Assembly: GCA_030067835.1 (NCBI GenBank)
Contig: CP092441.1
Location: 1,426,001 to 1,490,000 of the forward strand
Source of the DNA: Chakrabartyella piscis
Lineage (GTDB): Bacteria > Bacillota > Clostridia > Lachnospirales > Anaerotignaceae
Length of the DNA stretch: 64,000 bases
Reading direction: 5' to 3'
Each line of letters opens with the position of its first letter. Within the stretch, counting starts at the first letter, position 1. Under the pieces are notes generated by a model that saw only the letters and a list, made by a program, of their open reading frames with translations, was not told the DNA's origin and did no database searches. The translations under genes and the position numbers were made by a program. Below, one piece after another: positions 1 through 9,153 of the stretch.

Positions 1-2648
1 GTGGTATCATTGGAACTGTGACAAATGCAGCTGCAATTGCAGTCACATACAATGGAGAAGGTGCAGAAATTGGCGATTTGACCAGTGATACATCTACCAT
101 TACAGTTGGTTCTGCTGGTAAAACAGAGGGCGACTATGGAAATGAAGGAACCATTGGTGATATTTTGGCTGGTACAATTGCTTATGTATACCGCAATACA
201 GGCGTTGTTGGCGATGTGACAGGTACAAGCATTTACATCGGTCAAGATGATGCAAGTTATGTAAGCTTTAACTACAACAGTGGTGAAATTGGAACCATTT
301 CTTCTTTGGTGACAGGTACACTTTGTATTGTAGATAATGGCGGTACTTATGAAAGTGTTCCAAGTTTGACAGGCAGTGCAATATTCAAATTGCGTTTGGT
401 GGATGAGGATGCAATCTTCAATATTTCTGTAGGTACAGGTTCCACATATATCTACAACTATAGTGAAGGCGAACCAAAAGTAACAGTATCCACAAATGGA
501 AGCATCTATAACTATGCAAATACAGAAAGTGAATATGCAATTGTCAATGCAAAAATCGAAGTGGCAGAAGGTCAAAAAGCAACTTTCTCTGGTAACTTTG
601 AAAGTATGACACTTTTGGGTTCTGGTACTGTATATAGCACATCTACAGCAAATGTAATTGGTACATTGATCAAATCCACAACAGGTGAATACTATGTGAA
701 TGGTGTCATTGATACAGATGTGGAAGTGGATGATGAAGATTTGATTTTGACATTGAGTATTGTTTCTGGAACAGATGGAAGTGCAAAGATTTATTTGGTT
801 TCTTATCCAGATGCATTTATTGGAGATGTATCCATTACAACAACAAATGGAGACTTGAAATCAGAACTTGTTACTTTAACAGGCACAGGTACAGTACAAT
901 ACCTGACAGATGTTACATTTGATACAGTAGGCACACACAACTTTACCGTTACAGCTTCTTGCACAGAAGAAGGTGATACAGAAGCCATTTCTGCAACTAC
1001 AAATGGCAGTGTAACCATTGTAGAATTGGTACAAAATGTAGAAACCATCTTCATTGCAAACCAAGATGCATACGATGCTTTGGATGCAACGTATGGTTGG
1101 ACAGAAGCAAGCATTTCAGAACCAACAGAATTCCCTGTAATTGCAGTTCTTTGGTCATCTGATGTGGCGGTAGCTGTAAATGGTACAGAATCTACAGATG
1201 GTGTTATTTTTGTAGCAGCAACAGCAGACTCTGAAGGTGATGTAACAGAAATTACAATTGTAGCAGTAGATGGTACATTGGAATATTCTCAAAATCATAA
1301 CTACACAGTTACAACGGAAGATTATGCAACAGTCAATCCAGAAGTATATTATATGGTAACATTGAAATATATGGATGGTTTGACAAACAGCACTACACAT
1401 GCAATTGAAAAAGAAGATTCCATCACATTGCCAAGTGCAACACGTACTGGCTATACTTTGATGGGGTGGACTGATGGTACTACAACATATGATGTTGGAA
1501 CAGTGTATACACCAACAAGCGACGTGGAATTCTCAATTGTTTGGGCTAGCAATATAACTGTTTCAACTTTGTATATGGATACTATTGTTGGTGGTAAAAT
1601 CTACAATGTAGTAGAGGGTGTCAACCATGATATTACAAGTGGAACTGTATTCACAAAAGGAGCAGAAATCACATTGACAATGGAAGAATATGCAAATTAT
1701 AACTTCGACTATTGGACAATTGATGGCGAAAACTATAGCACAGAAACAACCATTACATTGACATTGGATGCAGATGTGACTGTAGGTGCAAGTTTGACAA
1801 GAATCTCTACTGGAACTTCTTCTGGTTCTTCCAGTACAAATTCCACAAATAGCAAATACGCAATCAATGTAAGCAGTAGTGATGCAGGTGAGGTAACACT
1901 TTCTACAGAAAAAGCAACAGAAGGCACAATAGTAGAAATTAGTGTAAATCCTGCAAATGGCTATAGCACTCAATATGTTGTTGTTTACGATCAAAACAAC
2001 AATAAAATTGCAATTACAGAGATAGATGATGATACCTATACATTTACAATGCCATCTGGTCAAGTGGTTGTCATCGTAACTTATCAAGGATTGGAATATT
2101 CTTCTGCTAACGGCAATACAAATGACGGATTTGTGGATGTGGCAACAAATGCATACTACTACAATTCTGTTATGTGGGCAGTGGAAAATGGCATTACATC
2201 AGGCACATCTGAAATTACATTCAGTCCAGATGCGATTTGCACAAGAGCGCAAGCAGTGACTTTGCTATGGAAAGCATTTGGCAGTCCAACAGCAAGTGTT
2301 GCAAATCCATTTGTGGATGTAAATGCTAGTGATTACTATTACGATGCAGTTCTTTGGGCAGTGGAGAATGGTATCACATCAGGTACATCTGAAAACACAT
2401 TTGGACCAGATGCAACTTGTACAAGAGGTCAAATTGTGACATTCTTGTGGAATGCAAGTGGCAAAATGACTGTAGCATCTATGAATCCATTTGTGGATGT
2501 AACAGAAGAAGATTATTATTACAAAGCAATCCTTTGGGCAGTGGAAAACGGTATCACATCTGGTACTGGTGAAGACACATTTGCACCAAATGATTTGTGT
2601 ACAAGAGCACAGATTGTAACATTCTTGTATCGTACAATGGACAAATAA
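1..2648 (+). CDS. SLH-domain surface protein, 5' end outside the window
   Basis: The reading frame is open from the first bases (phase 3), so the true start lies upstream; about 881 residues are visible. Most of the visible part is Thr/Gly/Ser-rich beta-type sequence. An InlB-B (Listeria-Bacteroides) repeat is seen near nt 1350-1545 (VTLKYMDG through GYTLMGW), followed by a second divergent repeat with FDYWTIDGENY near nt 1705. A Ser/Thr linker follows near nt 1815-1850. Three SLH repeats end the protein at about nt 2127-2290, 2310-2470 and 2490-2645, each with a FVDV...YYY...WAVENGITSGT core. SLH triplets bind pyruvylated secondary cell-wall polymers, so this is probably a wall-anchored exported protein. 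No catalytic domain is visible. A terminator follows directly. Confidence 0.9.
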   Translation, partial: GIIGTVTNAAAIAVTYNGEGAEIGDLTSDTSTITVGSAGKTEGDYGNEGTIGDILAGTIAYVYRNTGVVGDVTGTSIYIGQDDASYVSFNYNSGEIGTISSLVTGTLCIVDNGGTYESVPSLTGSAIFKLRLVDEDAIFNISVGTGSTYIYNYSEGEPKVTVSTNGSIYNYANTESEYAIVNAKIEVAEGQKATFSGNFESMTLLGSGTVYSTSTANVIGTLIKSTTGEYYVNGVIDTDVEVDDEDLILTLSIVSGTDGSAKIYLVSYPDAFIGDVSITTTNGDLKSELVTLTGTGTVQYLTDVTFDTVGTHNFTVTASCTEEGDTEAISATTNGSVTIVELVQNVETIFIANQDAYDALDATYGWTEASISEPTEFPVIAVLWSSDVAVAVNGTESTDGVIFVAATADSEGDVTEITIVAVDGTLEYSQNHNYTVTTEDYATVNPEVYYMVTLKYMDGLTNSTTHAIEKEDSITLPSATRTGYTLMGWTDGTTTYDVGTVYTPTSDVEFSIVWASNITVSTLYMDTIVGGKIYNVVEGVNHDITSGTVFTKGAEITLTMEEYANYNFDYWTIDGENYSTETTITLTLDADVTVGASLTRISTGTSSGSSSTNSTNSKYAINVSSSDAGEVTLSTEKATEGTIVEISVNPANGYSTQYVVVYDQNNNKIAITEIDDDTYTFTMPSGQVVVIVTYQGLEYSSANGNTNDGFVDVATNAYYYNSVMWAVENGITSGTSEITFSPDAICTRAQAVTLLWKAFGSPTASVANPFVDVNASDYYYDAVLWAVENGITSGTSENTFGPDATCTRGQIVTFLWNASGKMTVASMNPFVDVTEEDYYYKAILWAVENGITSGTGEDTFAPNDLCTRAQIVTFLYRTMDK

Positions 2649-2671
2649 TCTGAAATAAAGTGAAACAAATT

Positions 2672-2711
2672 GAGGTGGTAACGAGCATACGCTGGTTGCC
2701 ATCTTTTTTTG
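2672..2711 (+). terminator. Intrinsic terminator after the SLH gene
   Basis: The arms GGTGGTAACGAGC and GCTGGTTGCCATC pair around a four-base loop with two G-T wobbles and one mismatch. A run of seven T follows. Confidence 0.8.
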
Positions 2712-2771
2712 TGTTTTTATGCAAAATAATCTTGATTTCAGTATAAAATACAGTGAAAAACAGGAAAAATC

Positions 2772-2800
2772 TTGTGTTTATAGAACTGAAATGCTATGAT
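2772..2800 (+). promoter_or_regulatory. Sigma-A type promoter of the ABC exporter operon
   Basis: TTGTGT is separated by 17 bp from TATGAT, which has an extended TGC directly upstream. Transcription would begin near 2807. This rules out the in-frame ATG at 2796, which overlaps the -10 box, as the start of the next gene. Confidence 0.6.
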
Positions 2801-2843
2801 AAAAGTGGAGTATATTGGATTGTTTGAAAGAATGGTGACACAT

Positions 2844-3524
2844 ATGTTGCAAATAAAAGGATTGAAAAAACAATATCAAAATCATATCGTATTACAAGAT
2901 GTTTCTTTGCATTTGGAAAAAGGAGAACGTCTAGGCATTTTGGGTGACAATGGTTCTGGGAAGTCTACCTTAATGTCTATTTTGGCAGGTGTACAAACAG
3001 CAGATGCAGGCGAAATCCTGTTTTGTGGTGCACCCATTACAAGGGAAACGAGGCGTAAAATTTCCTACATTCCACAAGAAGCGGAACTGTTGGAAGATTT
3101 GACAGTCAAAGACAATTTGCAGTTATGGATTGGCATTTATGGCTTGCAAAATCCAAAGAAAGTGATACAGGAGATACCAGCATTTTTAAACATAGAACCT
3201 ATGTTGCATCAAAAAATCAAAAATTTGTCTGGTGGTATGAAAAAGAAAGTCAGCATTGCCATTGCCATTATGAACCATCCAGAAATGATTATTATGGATG
3301 AAGCATTGTCTGCATTGGATGCAAAAACAGTGGAAGCGGTGTTGTCGTATCTAAAACAAGAAAAAAGTATCACTTTATTTTATTGTAGCCACAATTTTGT
3401 AGAGGTGGAAGCCATTTGCAATCGCTTGGTGGTGCTACAAGATGGTGTAATTGCTTATGAAACCACAGATGTTTCAGAGAATAGCAAAAAAGGAATAGAA
3501 CAATTGTATCTAAATGGTAGATAA
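2844..3524 (+). CDS. ABC transporter ATP-binding protein
   Basis: About 226 residues. This is the cytoplasmic ATPase that would drive the two ABC-2 type permeases downstream. Walker A is GDNGSGKST, near residue 33. The ABC signature is LSGGMKKK, near 128. Walker B is MIIMDEALSALD, near 150, and the H-loop is CSHN, near 181. The start was chosen at ATG 2844 (MLQIKGLKKQY, the usual N-terminus of the family). An in-frame ATG at 2832 is the alternative, and the ATG at 2796 lies inside the apparent promoter. No strong ribosome site precedes either candidate. The closest relatives are drug, lantibiotic or Na+ exporters of the ABC-2 class. The substrate cannot be told from sequence. Confidence 0.9.
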   Translation: MLQIKGLKKQYQNHIVLQDVSLHLEKGERLGILGDNGSGKSTLMSILAGVQTADAGEILFCGAPITRETRRKISYIPQEAELLEDLTVKDNLQLWIGIYGLQNPKKVIQEIPAFLNIEPMLHQKIKNLSGGMKKKVSIAIAIMNHPEMIIMDEALSALDAKTVEAVLSYLKQEKSITLFYCSHNFVEVEAICNRLVVLQDGVIAYETTDVSENSKKGIEQLYLNGR

Positions 3525-3543
3525 ACTTTAGGAGGTTAAATCA

Positions 3544-5091
3544 ATGAAATGTAAATATTGTGGGTATGAAGGCGATGCAAATGCAAAGTTTTGTGGTAGT
3601 TGTGGCAAAGCATTGGAAACAGAAGCAACTGTAATTGCAAAAGAAAATAAAATAGAAGAAATCGAAACAACAGAAGTGAATGAAGCAATAGAAGAAAGTG
3701 CCATTATAGAAATGCCAGAAGAAAAGAAAAAAGGTGGTATATCCAAAAAAGTGATTATTGTAGCGGTGGTGGTTTTGATTGTAGCAGTGGCAGGGGTTTT
3801 TGCAAAATCAATGGTTTCTGCATCACCAGAAGTGGTTGTGGCAAAAGCATTTCTTGCTACAGGAGATGCAATTACCACAGAAGTGGATGAAATCAAAGAA
3901 GCAATGCCAATTGTAGCACTTTTGGAGGATTTCGCAACAGGACAATACACCATTGCAGGTACATATGAAGGGTATGATTTTGGACTGACTGTGGATATGG
4001 CAATGGACAATGAAGCGGGTCTTTTGCAGATGACACCAAGTATATTGGGCTTTAGTGGCGATATTTTGATTTCCAAAGAATATATGACATTGGAAATGCC
4101 TTTGTTGGATGATGTTTATGGTGTGAATTTGGAAACATTAGAAGAAGATATGAAAGCACGTGGACTTTTGGATGAAACATCACCAGTAGGTATTTTGGAT
4201 ACATCTGCTGAAGAATTTTTGGCAGAACAAGATGCAGCAATTGATGGTATTACCGATATCATAAATGGTGTATTACCAGAAATGATAACCATTTGTTCTG
4301 TAGAAGAATTGGATGCTGAAACCATTGAAATTGGAGATAATAGCATTGATACAGATGTTTATGGAATTACAGTGAATACAGAAAACTTGAAATCCATTTT
4401 GGAAACAGTGTGTGCAGAAATTCTTGCTGATGAAGCGGTTGTAACATATCTCAATCGTCAATTGGTGAATTATGCTTTGACAGAAGGTGCATATATTGGG
4501 GATTTGGGCATCACAGATTTGCAAGATACTGTATTGTTGGAAGGGTTATTTGCAGAAATCATGTTGGGATTTGACTCCATTTCTGGCAATTTGGAAGCAA
4601 TGAACTTTGTTGTCAATATCTATAACGATAAGATTGCTCGTATGTATATAGAAAATAGTGGCAATACATGGGAATTGCAATTGGGTGTAGAAGGTAAAGT
4701 TTTGGAATGTGTAACTTCTATTAGAACATTTGCAACAGGTGAAGTATTGGAAGATACTTATGCGTTGGTTTTGGATGGGGATGTTATCTTTGCAGAAATG
4801 GACTTGAATGGTGAAATGTATAGTTTGGTATATGACATTGCAGGAAATAACGATAATTTTGTACTCAATGTAGTTGATGAAATCATTACATTGACTGTGG
4901 ATTCCACCCAAGAAAATGCAGTGGAAATTGCGTATGAAGAAGGATATGAATCCATTACAATTCTGATTGAAAAAGCAGAACTTGCAGATGGTTGGTTTGT
5001 ACAAAAAACAGACTTTGTCAATGCTTTGGATTTGACAGAAGAAGAAGTACAAAGCATCATCATGAAACTATTGTTCTCAGGTATGTTCTAA
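3544..5091 (+). CDS. Zinc-ribbon membrane protein of unknown function
   Basis: 515 residues, preceded by an AGGAGG site 8 bases upstream. The N-terminus is a zinc ribbon (CKYCGYEGDANAKFCGSCG, residues 3-21) with two CxxC knuckles. A charged linker follows, and one transmembrane helix lies at about residues 63-85. The remaining 430 residues are acidic and rich in beta-branched residues, and would lie outside the cell. No known enzymatic motif is visible. It sits 19 bp after the ATPase gene and before two permease genes, so it is probably part of the same exporter operon, perhaps as an accessory or sensor subunit. The permease at 6409-8391 carries a similar zinc ribbon plus membrane helix, which strengthens the link. 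Confidence 0.8.
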   Translation: MKCKYCGYEGDANAKFCGSCGKALETEATVIAKENKIEEIETTEVNEAIEESAIIEMPEEKKKGGISKKVIIVAVVVLIVAVAGVFAKSMVSASPEVVVAKAFLATGDAITTEVDEIKEAMPIVALLEDFATGQYTIAGTYEGYDFGLTVDMAMDNEAGLLQMTPSILGFSGDILISKEYMTLEMPLLDDVYGVNLETLEEDMKARGLLDETSPVGILDTSAEEFLAEQDAAIDGITDIINGVLPEMITICSVEELDAETIEIGDNSIDTDVYGITVNTENLKSILETVCAEILADEAVVTYLNRQLVNYALTEGAYIGDLGITDLQDTVLLEGLFAEIMLGFDSISGNLEAMNFVVNIYNDKIARMYIENSGNTWELQLGVEGKVLECVTSIRTFATGEVLEDTYALVLDGDVIFAEMDLNGEMYSLVYDIAGNNDNFVLNVVDEIITLTVDSTQENAVEIAYEEGYESITILIEKAELADGWFVQKTDFVNALDLTEEEVQSIIMKLLFSGMF

Positions 5092-5120
5092 AATAAAAAT
5101 GTAATATATCAAAAATATCA

Positions 5121-5145
5121 GTAGGGTTGATTCATGAATCAACCG
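5121..5145 (+). repeat. GTAGGG palindrome, copy 1
   Basis: GTAGGG is followed by the palindromic stem TTGATTC / GAATCAA and then CCG. It lies in the 150-bp gap before the first permease. The same stem recurs at 48826. Confidence 0.8.
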
Positions 5146-5172
5146 CTATTATACGAAAATCAATATTTTAAT

Positions 5173-5201
5173 TGTAGGGCAGGGGTTTGCTCCTGCCGGT
5201 A
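5173..5201 (+). repeat. GTAGGG palindrome, copy 2
   Basis: TGTAGGGCAGG...CCTGCCGGTA: same ends as copy 1, different stem (GGCAGG/CCTGCC type). It lies 27 bp after copy 1 and just upstream of the ribosome site of the permease gene. Confidence 0.8.
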
Positions 5202-5241
5202 TACCAAAAATATCAAAATACAAGCAAAAGGAGTCAGCAAT

Positions 5242-6405
5242 ATGTACTTTCAAATTGCATGGAAACAGATCAAACATAGAATATTGCTTTTGATGCTGAT
5301 TTTGACAATGGCATTGGTGTTTTGTCAAGCAGTGGCTTTTTTTGCAGAACAAAAATTGGAACAAGATGCATTTCGTATTCCCATTGTGGTGGAGAACCAA
5401 GACACAAAGGAAGAAATGGAAAGTTTGTTGCGTATGGTGTTGAGCAACAATGAAATTCAGGCACAATTTGATGTGGAACGTGTGTTTACAGAAGCAGATG
5501 GCTTTGCAAAATTAGATGGAAATGAAGCATTGGCATATATTGTATTTCCAGATGGATTTATGGAAAGTGTCATGTATGGTAGCAACTTATCGCCATTGGT
5601 GTATGTAACAGATACAGGTTTTCTGGAACAACGAGTTCTGGAAGTTTTGGTGGATACCCTAGAAAAAACCATGCAACAAACCCAAAGTGGAATTTATACA
5701 GCAATGGATATCATACGTTTGGAAGCGGGTGAAGATACAGATTTGGTGATGGATGCCAATTGGGCTTATATCAGGGTTTTGTTGAATCGCAACGATATGT
5801 ATGTAGAAGAAACCTTGGACTATGTGCCAGATCTTTCTTTGCAGGAACACTACATACTTTCTTTTGGCATATTTTTCTTGTTCTTGACAACAACGTTATT
5901 TTATCCAGAGTTGAATTTACAAACACATAAAAAAATTGTGGCACACATCAAAGCAGTGGATTTCAAGTATAGGCTGTTTTATATAAGCCAGCTGTTACTG
6001 TTGGCATTGTTATATGGATTGTTATTTGCGGGAATGTTGTTTGTTTTGGGTGGCAGTTTCAGCATCCAATTGACGTTGTCTATTGTGGTTGCAGCATTGT
6101 TTTTTGTATTGTTGCAATGTGCTTGGTTCACCAAAATCAATCATCAAATTCCAGTGATGCAATTGAACTTTGTGTTCTATACCATTTGTTTGTTTATGGC
6201 AGGTGGTGTGATTCCAACCCTTTGGATTCCAGAAATCATTACAAAAATCGCTTGGTTTACACCATTGGTTCAAATGCGTGAACTTTTGTCAGTTGGACTG
6301 GTTGGTGGAAAGACAGTGTTGTATTCTTATGGGTTTGTGGGGCTTGGAATCCTTCTGTTGTTTGGGTATTTGTGGAAGTATATGGATACTGTGGATAAGG
6401 AGTAA
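5242..6405 (+). CDS. ABC-2 type transporter permease
   Basis: 387 residues. Start at ATG 5242, behind AAGGAG with 9-bp spacing; the frame is open further upstream but there runs through the two palindromic repeats. One N-terminal membrane helix (about residues 11-33) is followed by an extracytoplasmic domain of about 190 residues. A cluster of five or six helices then occupies about residues 225-380. This is the ABC-2 / YhgE-like layout (helix, large loop, helix bundle). It ends 3 bp before the next permease, so the two would form the membrane part of one exporter with the ATPase at 2844. Substrate unknown. Confidence 0.8.
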   Translation: MYFQIAWKQIKHRILLLMLILTMALVFCQAVAFFAEQKLEQDAFRIPIVVENQDTKEEMESLLRMVLSNNEIQAQFDVERVFTEADGFAKLDGNEALAYIVFPDGFMESVMYGSNLSPLVYVTDTGFLEQRVLEVLVDTLEKTMQQTQSGIYTAMDIIRLEAGEDTDLVMDANWAYIRVLLNRNDMYVEETLDYVPDLSLQEHYILSFGIFFLFLTTTLFYPELNLQTHKKIVAHIKAVDFKYRLFYISQLLLLALLYGLLFAGMLFVLGGSFSIQLTLSIVVAALFFVLLQCAWFTKINHQIPVMQLNFVFYTICLFMAGGVIPTLWIPEIITKIAWFTPLVQMRELLSVGLVGGKTVLYSYGFVGLGILLLFGYLWKYMDTVDKE

Positions 6406-6408
6406 ACG

Positions 6409-8391
6409 ATGGGTAGTGGACTTACGTTTTTTCAAATTTTTTCACGAGAATATATGAAAACAAAGGTGGTATGGTTGAGTTTTTTACTGCTACCTGTTTT
6501 GGTATGTGGAATTTTGGCACTATCCAGTGATTCCATAGAAGATAACACCATTTCTGTGGGTATGTATTTCGCAGAAAATGGAGTGTATGAACAACAACTA
6601 ACAGAAATCTTATCAGAAATAGAAGACTTTTCATTTGTGGTTGTGGCATCAGAAGAAGAGTTGATTGCAGATGTAATCGATGGCACTTTGTTGCAAGGAT
6701 ATGTGGTGGATGCTGCGTTTTCCAATGCTATTTTGGAAGTGGATATGAAGAAAACAATGCACCTGATTCAGTTGCCAGATAATATATTTGCAACCCAAAT
6801 CAATGAAGTGGTTGCTGGTGCAGTGTTCCAATTGCTGACACCTGTTATTGCAGAAGGAATTGTGGAAAGTAGAGATATTGTAGCAGATGGCGATGCAATC
6901 AAAGAACGGATTGCAGAACATTTGATTGCAGAAGATGCATTTGGTATTGACTTGATTTATGGCACAAATACAGGAGAAACAACTCAAACAAATGGACAAT
7001 GGATGCAAGTGATTCGTGGCATCATATGTGTATTTCTGTTGATTTTGGTGTGTACCAGCACTGTATTTTCCATGAAAAATCAAAAAGCAATCCAACAATT
7101 TGTACCATATCTGGGGCGTTTCAAAGCAAACCTCCATTTTGTTTTACCTATCTATGTATATGGATTTTTGGCAGCAGGTATCAGTCTATTATTGGCGATG
7201 ATTCTTGGAAATATGGAAGTTGCATTTGCAATAGAAATGTTGAAAATATTGTTGTTGTTGATTGCATTGGTTTTGTGTTTTGCAGCAATTGCAGCATGGG
7301 TACCAATTGGAATTTTTGTGGCATTGATTCCATTTTTATTGGTGGGCACTTGTATCACACATCCAATATTGTTTGATTTCACTTTGTTTTATCCAAAAGC
7401 AAGAATGGTGTTGCAATTTTTACCAACCTATCAATATTTGACATTTGGTGCAAATACACCATTGTATTGGGCAATCAGTGGAATCATTTATGTTTTGTTG
7501 ATTTATTTGAGTAAGTTCAAAATAGGTATAAGAAACCGTCAAAATACAAAGAAAAAGGTGATGAAAATGAACTTTTGTGAACAATGCGGAAATAAACTCA
7601 AAGAAGGGGAAGCGTTTTGTTCTATGTGTGGTGCAGATTTGAAAGGGAAAATGAGAAAACCACCTGCAAATCGAACACCAGTATATATTGCACTTGTAGT
7701 GATTATGATAGCGATGGTCATTGTAGTAAAAATCAATCAAAAAAATGAAATTGTAGCTGACGATACCAAAGAACTTGTAGGGGAGGATATCATCCTCCAG
7801 CAAGAAATAGTGGAAATGGATGCAGAAGAAAACACTGCAGAAACCACCTTGGAACAAATCATAAATGTAGGGGAGGATAGTATCCTCCAGGAAGATATCG
7901 ATGTAGCAGACGATACCATCCTCCAGCAAGAAAACGCTGAACTTGTAGGGGAAGATAGTATCTTCCCGCAAGAAGAAATAGAAGAACCCATTGACGAACC
8001 GGAAGTCGTAGTCAGTTTATCACCAACAGAGGTTTTGGATTCTGTCATTGGTGTTTGGGACCCTGTAACCAATGCAATGCAAATTTCAGAAGCATCTGTC
8101 AGTGCCATCTACAAAGACGGAAGCACCTATTGCTATTTGGCAGGTTCCTTGGCATATGAATGTTATTCAGGTACTTTGGATTTGGATTCTGTGGAAGTGG
8201 TAGAAGGTAGTGTGTATCAAGTTGGTGTAAGTGGAAATGAATTGATCCAAGTAATTTATTTTGATATTTCAGAAGTAAATCAAGGTGTGTTGTATATTGG
8301 TATGACACCTGGAAATTGGATTCCGTGTACCTTTGTCAGCAGCAACTACGAAACAGGCATAGAAACCATGAAAACACTATATTTGTCATAA
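6409..8391 (+). CDS. ABC-2 permease fused to a zinc-ribbon membrane protein
   Basis: 660 residues. The start is ATG 6409, behind AAGGAG. Residues 1-375 are an ABC-2 type permease with an N-terminal helix, an external domain and helices at about 205-375. Residues 386-410 form a zinc ribbon (FCEQCGNKLKEGEAFCSMCG), then comes one helix (about 423-443). An acidic linker (about 450-530) contains four in-frame copies of the GTAGGG palindrome. A C-terminal domain of about 120 residues follows. An internal AAAGGTG sits directly before ATG 7561, with another ATG at 7567, exactly where the zinc-ribbon part begins. So this may be two genes joined by loss of a stop, or a second product may be made. Full-length reading is uninterrupted. 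Confidence 0.75.
   Translation: MGSGLTFFQIFSREYMKTKVVWLSFLLLPVLVCGILALSSDSIEDNTISVGMYFAENGVYEQQLTEILSEIEDFSFVVVASEEELIADVIDGTLLQGYVVDAAFSNAILEVDMKKTMHLIQLPDNIFATQINEVVAGAVFQLLTPVIAEGIVESRDIVADGDAIKERIAEHLIAEDAFGIDLIYGTNTGETTQTNGQWMQVIRGIICVFLLILVCTSTVFSMKNQKAIQQFVPYLGRFKANLHFVLPIYVYGFLAAGISLLLAMILGNMEVAFAIEMLKILLLLIALVLCFAAIAAWVPIGIFVALIPFLLVGTCITHPILFDFTLFYPKARMVLQFLPTYQYLTFGANTPLYWAISGIIYVLLIYLSKFKIGIRNRQNTKKKVMKMNFCEQCGNKLKEGEAFCSMCGADLKGKMRKPPANRTPVYIALVVIMIAMVIVVKINQKNEIVADDTKELVGEDIILQQEIVEMDAEENTAETTLEQIINVGEDSILQEDIDVADDTILQQENAELVGEDSIFPQEEIEEPIDEPEVVVSLSPTEVLDSVIGVWDPVTNAMQISEASVSAIYKDGSTYCYLAGSLAYECYSGTLDLDSVEVVEGSVYQVGVSGNELIQVIYFDISEVNQGVLYIGMTPGNWIPCTFVSSNYETGIETMKTLYLS
7776..7800 (+). 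repeat. GTAGGG palindrome inside a coding region (copy a)
   Basis: TGTAGGGGAGGAT paired with ATCCTCC, inside the acidic linker of the permease fusion. It is read in frame as VGEDIILQ. Confidence 0.75.
7866..7890 (+). repeat. GTAGGG palindrome inside a coding region (copy b)
   Basis: Nearly identical to copy a. Read as VGEDSILQ in the same frame. Confidence 0.75.
7902..7926 (+). repeat. Decayed GTAGGG palindrome inside a coding region (copy c)
   Basis: TGTAGCAGACGATACC followed by ATCCTCCAG. The left arm is degraded and the right arm intact. Read as VADDTILQ. A similar half-copy lies at 7752-7770. Confidence 0.5.
7944..7970 (+). repeat. GTAGGG palindrome inside a coding region (copy d)
   Basis: TGTAGGGGAAGATA paired with TATCTTCCCG. 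Both arms differ from copy a at the same place (GAGGAT to GAAGAT, ATCCTC to ATCTTC), so pairing is kept. Read as VGEDSIFPQ. Confidence 0.75.
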
Positions 8392-8403
8392 AGAATAGAC
8401 CAT

Positions 8404-8441
8404 AAAAATCGTTTGTCTTAATACAAGGCAGACGTTTTTTT
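8404..8441 (+). terminator. Intrinsic terminator of the exporter operon
   Basis: The stem AATCGTTTGTCTT / AAGGCAGACGTT, with G-T wobbles, closes a five-base loop and is followed by seven T. Confidence 0.8.
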
Positions 8442-8510
8442 ATTCTACAAAAAAGGTTGGAATTTCATTGCGGATACGTCATACAAACACAAAATTCCCT
8501 TTGTCGTGGA

Positions 8511-8540
8511 TTGACAATTTTTTCAAGTTTGTGTTAGAAT
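8511..8540 (+). promoter_or_regulatory. Sigma-A type promoter of the ECF sigma locus
   Basis: TTGACA, 18 bp, TAGAAT with an extended TGT before the -10. It lies about 50 bp upstream of the sigma gene start. Confidence 0.6.
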
Positions 8541-8592
8541 AAGCTGATTATGTATTTTTATAAATCTTAATATTGGGGAAAGGGGGATTTGC

Positions 8593-9153
8593 GTGATATC
8601 AAAGGAAGATTCAAATGAAGCGGTGTATAGAAGTTTCTTGGCAGGAAATGAAGATGCATTTGCTGTTTTGATGGAACGATTGGGGAATCCTCTAACCTTA
8701 TACATATATGGGTATACCAAAGATTTTGGAGAAGCAGAAGACTTGATGATTGAAGCATTTGCATACCTTGTGATGAAAAGACCACATGTGCGTGACAATG
8801 GTTTGAAGGCATATTTGTATAAAGCAGCTAGACATATGGCAATTCGCAGCTTGCAAAAAAAGAAACGTACATTTTCTGTTTTGTTGGATGAATTGCATGA
8901 CTTGTCAGATGAAAAAACTTTGGTGGATTCCATTGTGGATACCAAAGAAAAATACGAAACCCTACACCAGTGTATGGAAAATTTGTCACCAGACTATAGA
9001 GAAGTGGTCTATTTGGTGTATTTTGAAGGTATGAGCCATAAAGAAGCGGCTCAAATTATGGGCAAAAGAGAAAAGCAAGTTGCTGATTTGATTTATCGTA
9101 GCAAAAAATCACTGAAAATCAAATTGGAGCAGGAGGGAATTACCAATGCGTAG
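8593..9153 (+). CDS. ECF-type RNA polymerase sigma factor
   Basis: 186 residues, GTG start behind AAGGGGG. Region 2 lies at about residues 12-88, ending in the basic LQKKKR. Region 4 lies at about 118-180, with the helix-turn-helix MSHKEAAQIMGKREKQVADLIYRSKK broken only by ordinary substitutions. No region 1 or 3 is present, as expected for the ECF class. It would direct RNA polymerase to a small set of promoters. It overlaps the next gene by 8 bp, so the small membrane protein downstream is the first candidate for its anti-sigma partner. The PrsW-type protease four genes on points the same way. The target promoters are not known. Confidence 0.85.
   Translation: MISKEDSNEAVYRSFLAGNEDAFAVLMERLGNPLTLYIYGYTKDFGEAEDLMIEAFAYLVMKRPHVRDNGLKAYLYKAARHMAIRSLQKKKRTFSVLLDELHDLSDEKTLVDSIVDTKEKYETLHQCMENLSPDYREVVYLVYFEGMSHKEAAQIMGKREKQVADLIYRSKKSLKIKLEQEGITNA

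Noticed and set aside
8459..8485. ECF-type autoregulated promoter (GGAAT...CGTC) before the sigma gene
   Set aside because: The spacing of about 13 bp is too short for an ECF promoter, and a good sigma-A promoter lies just downstream.
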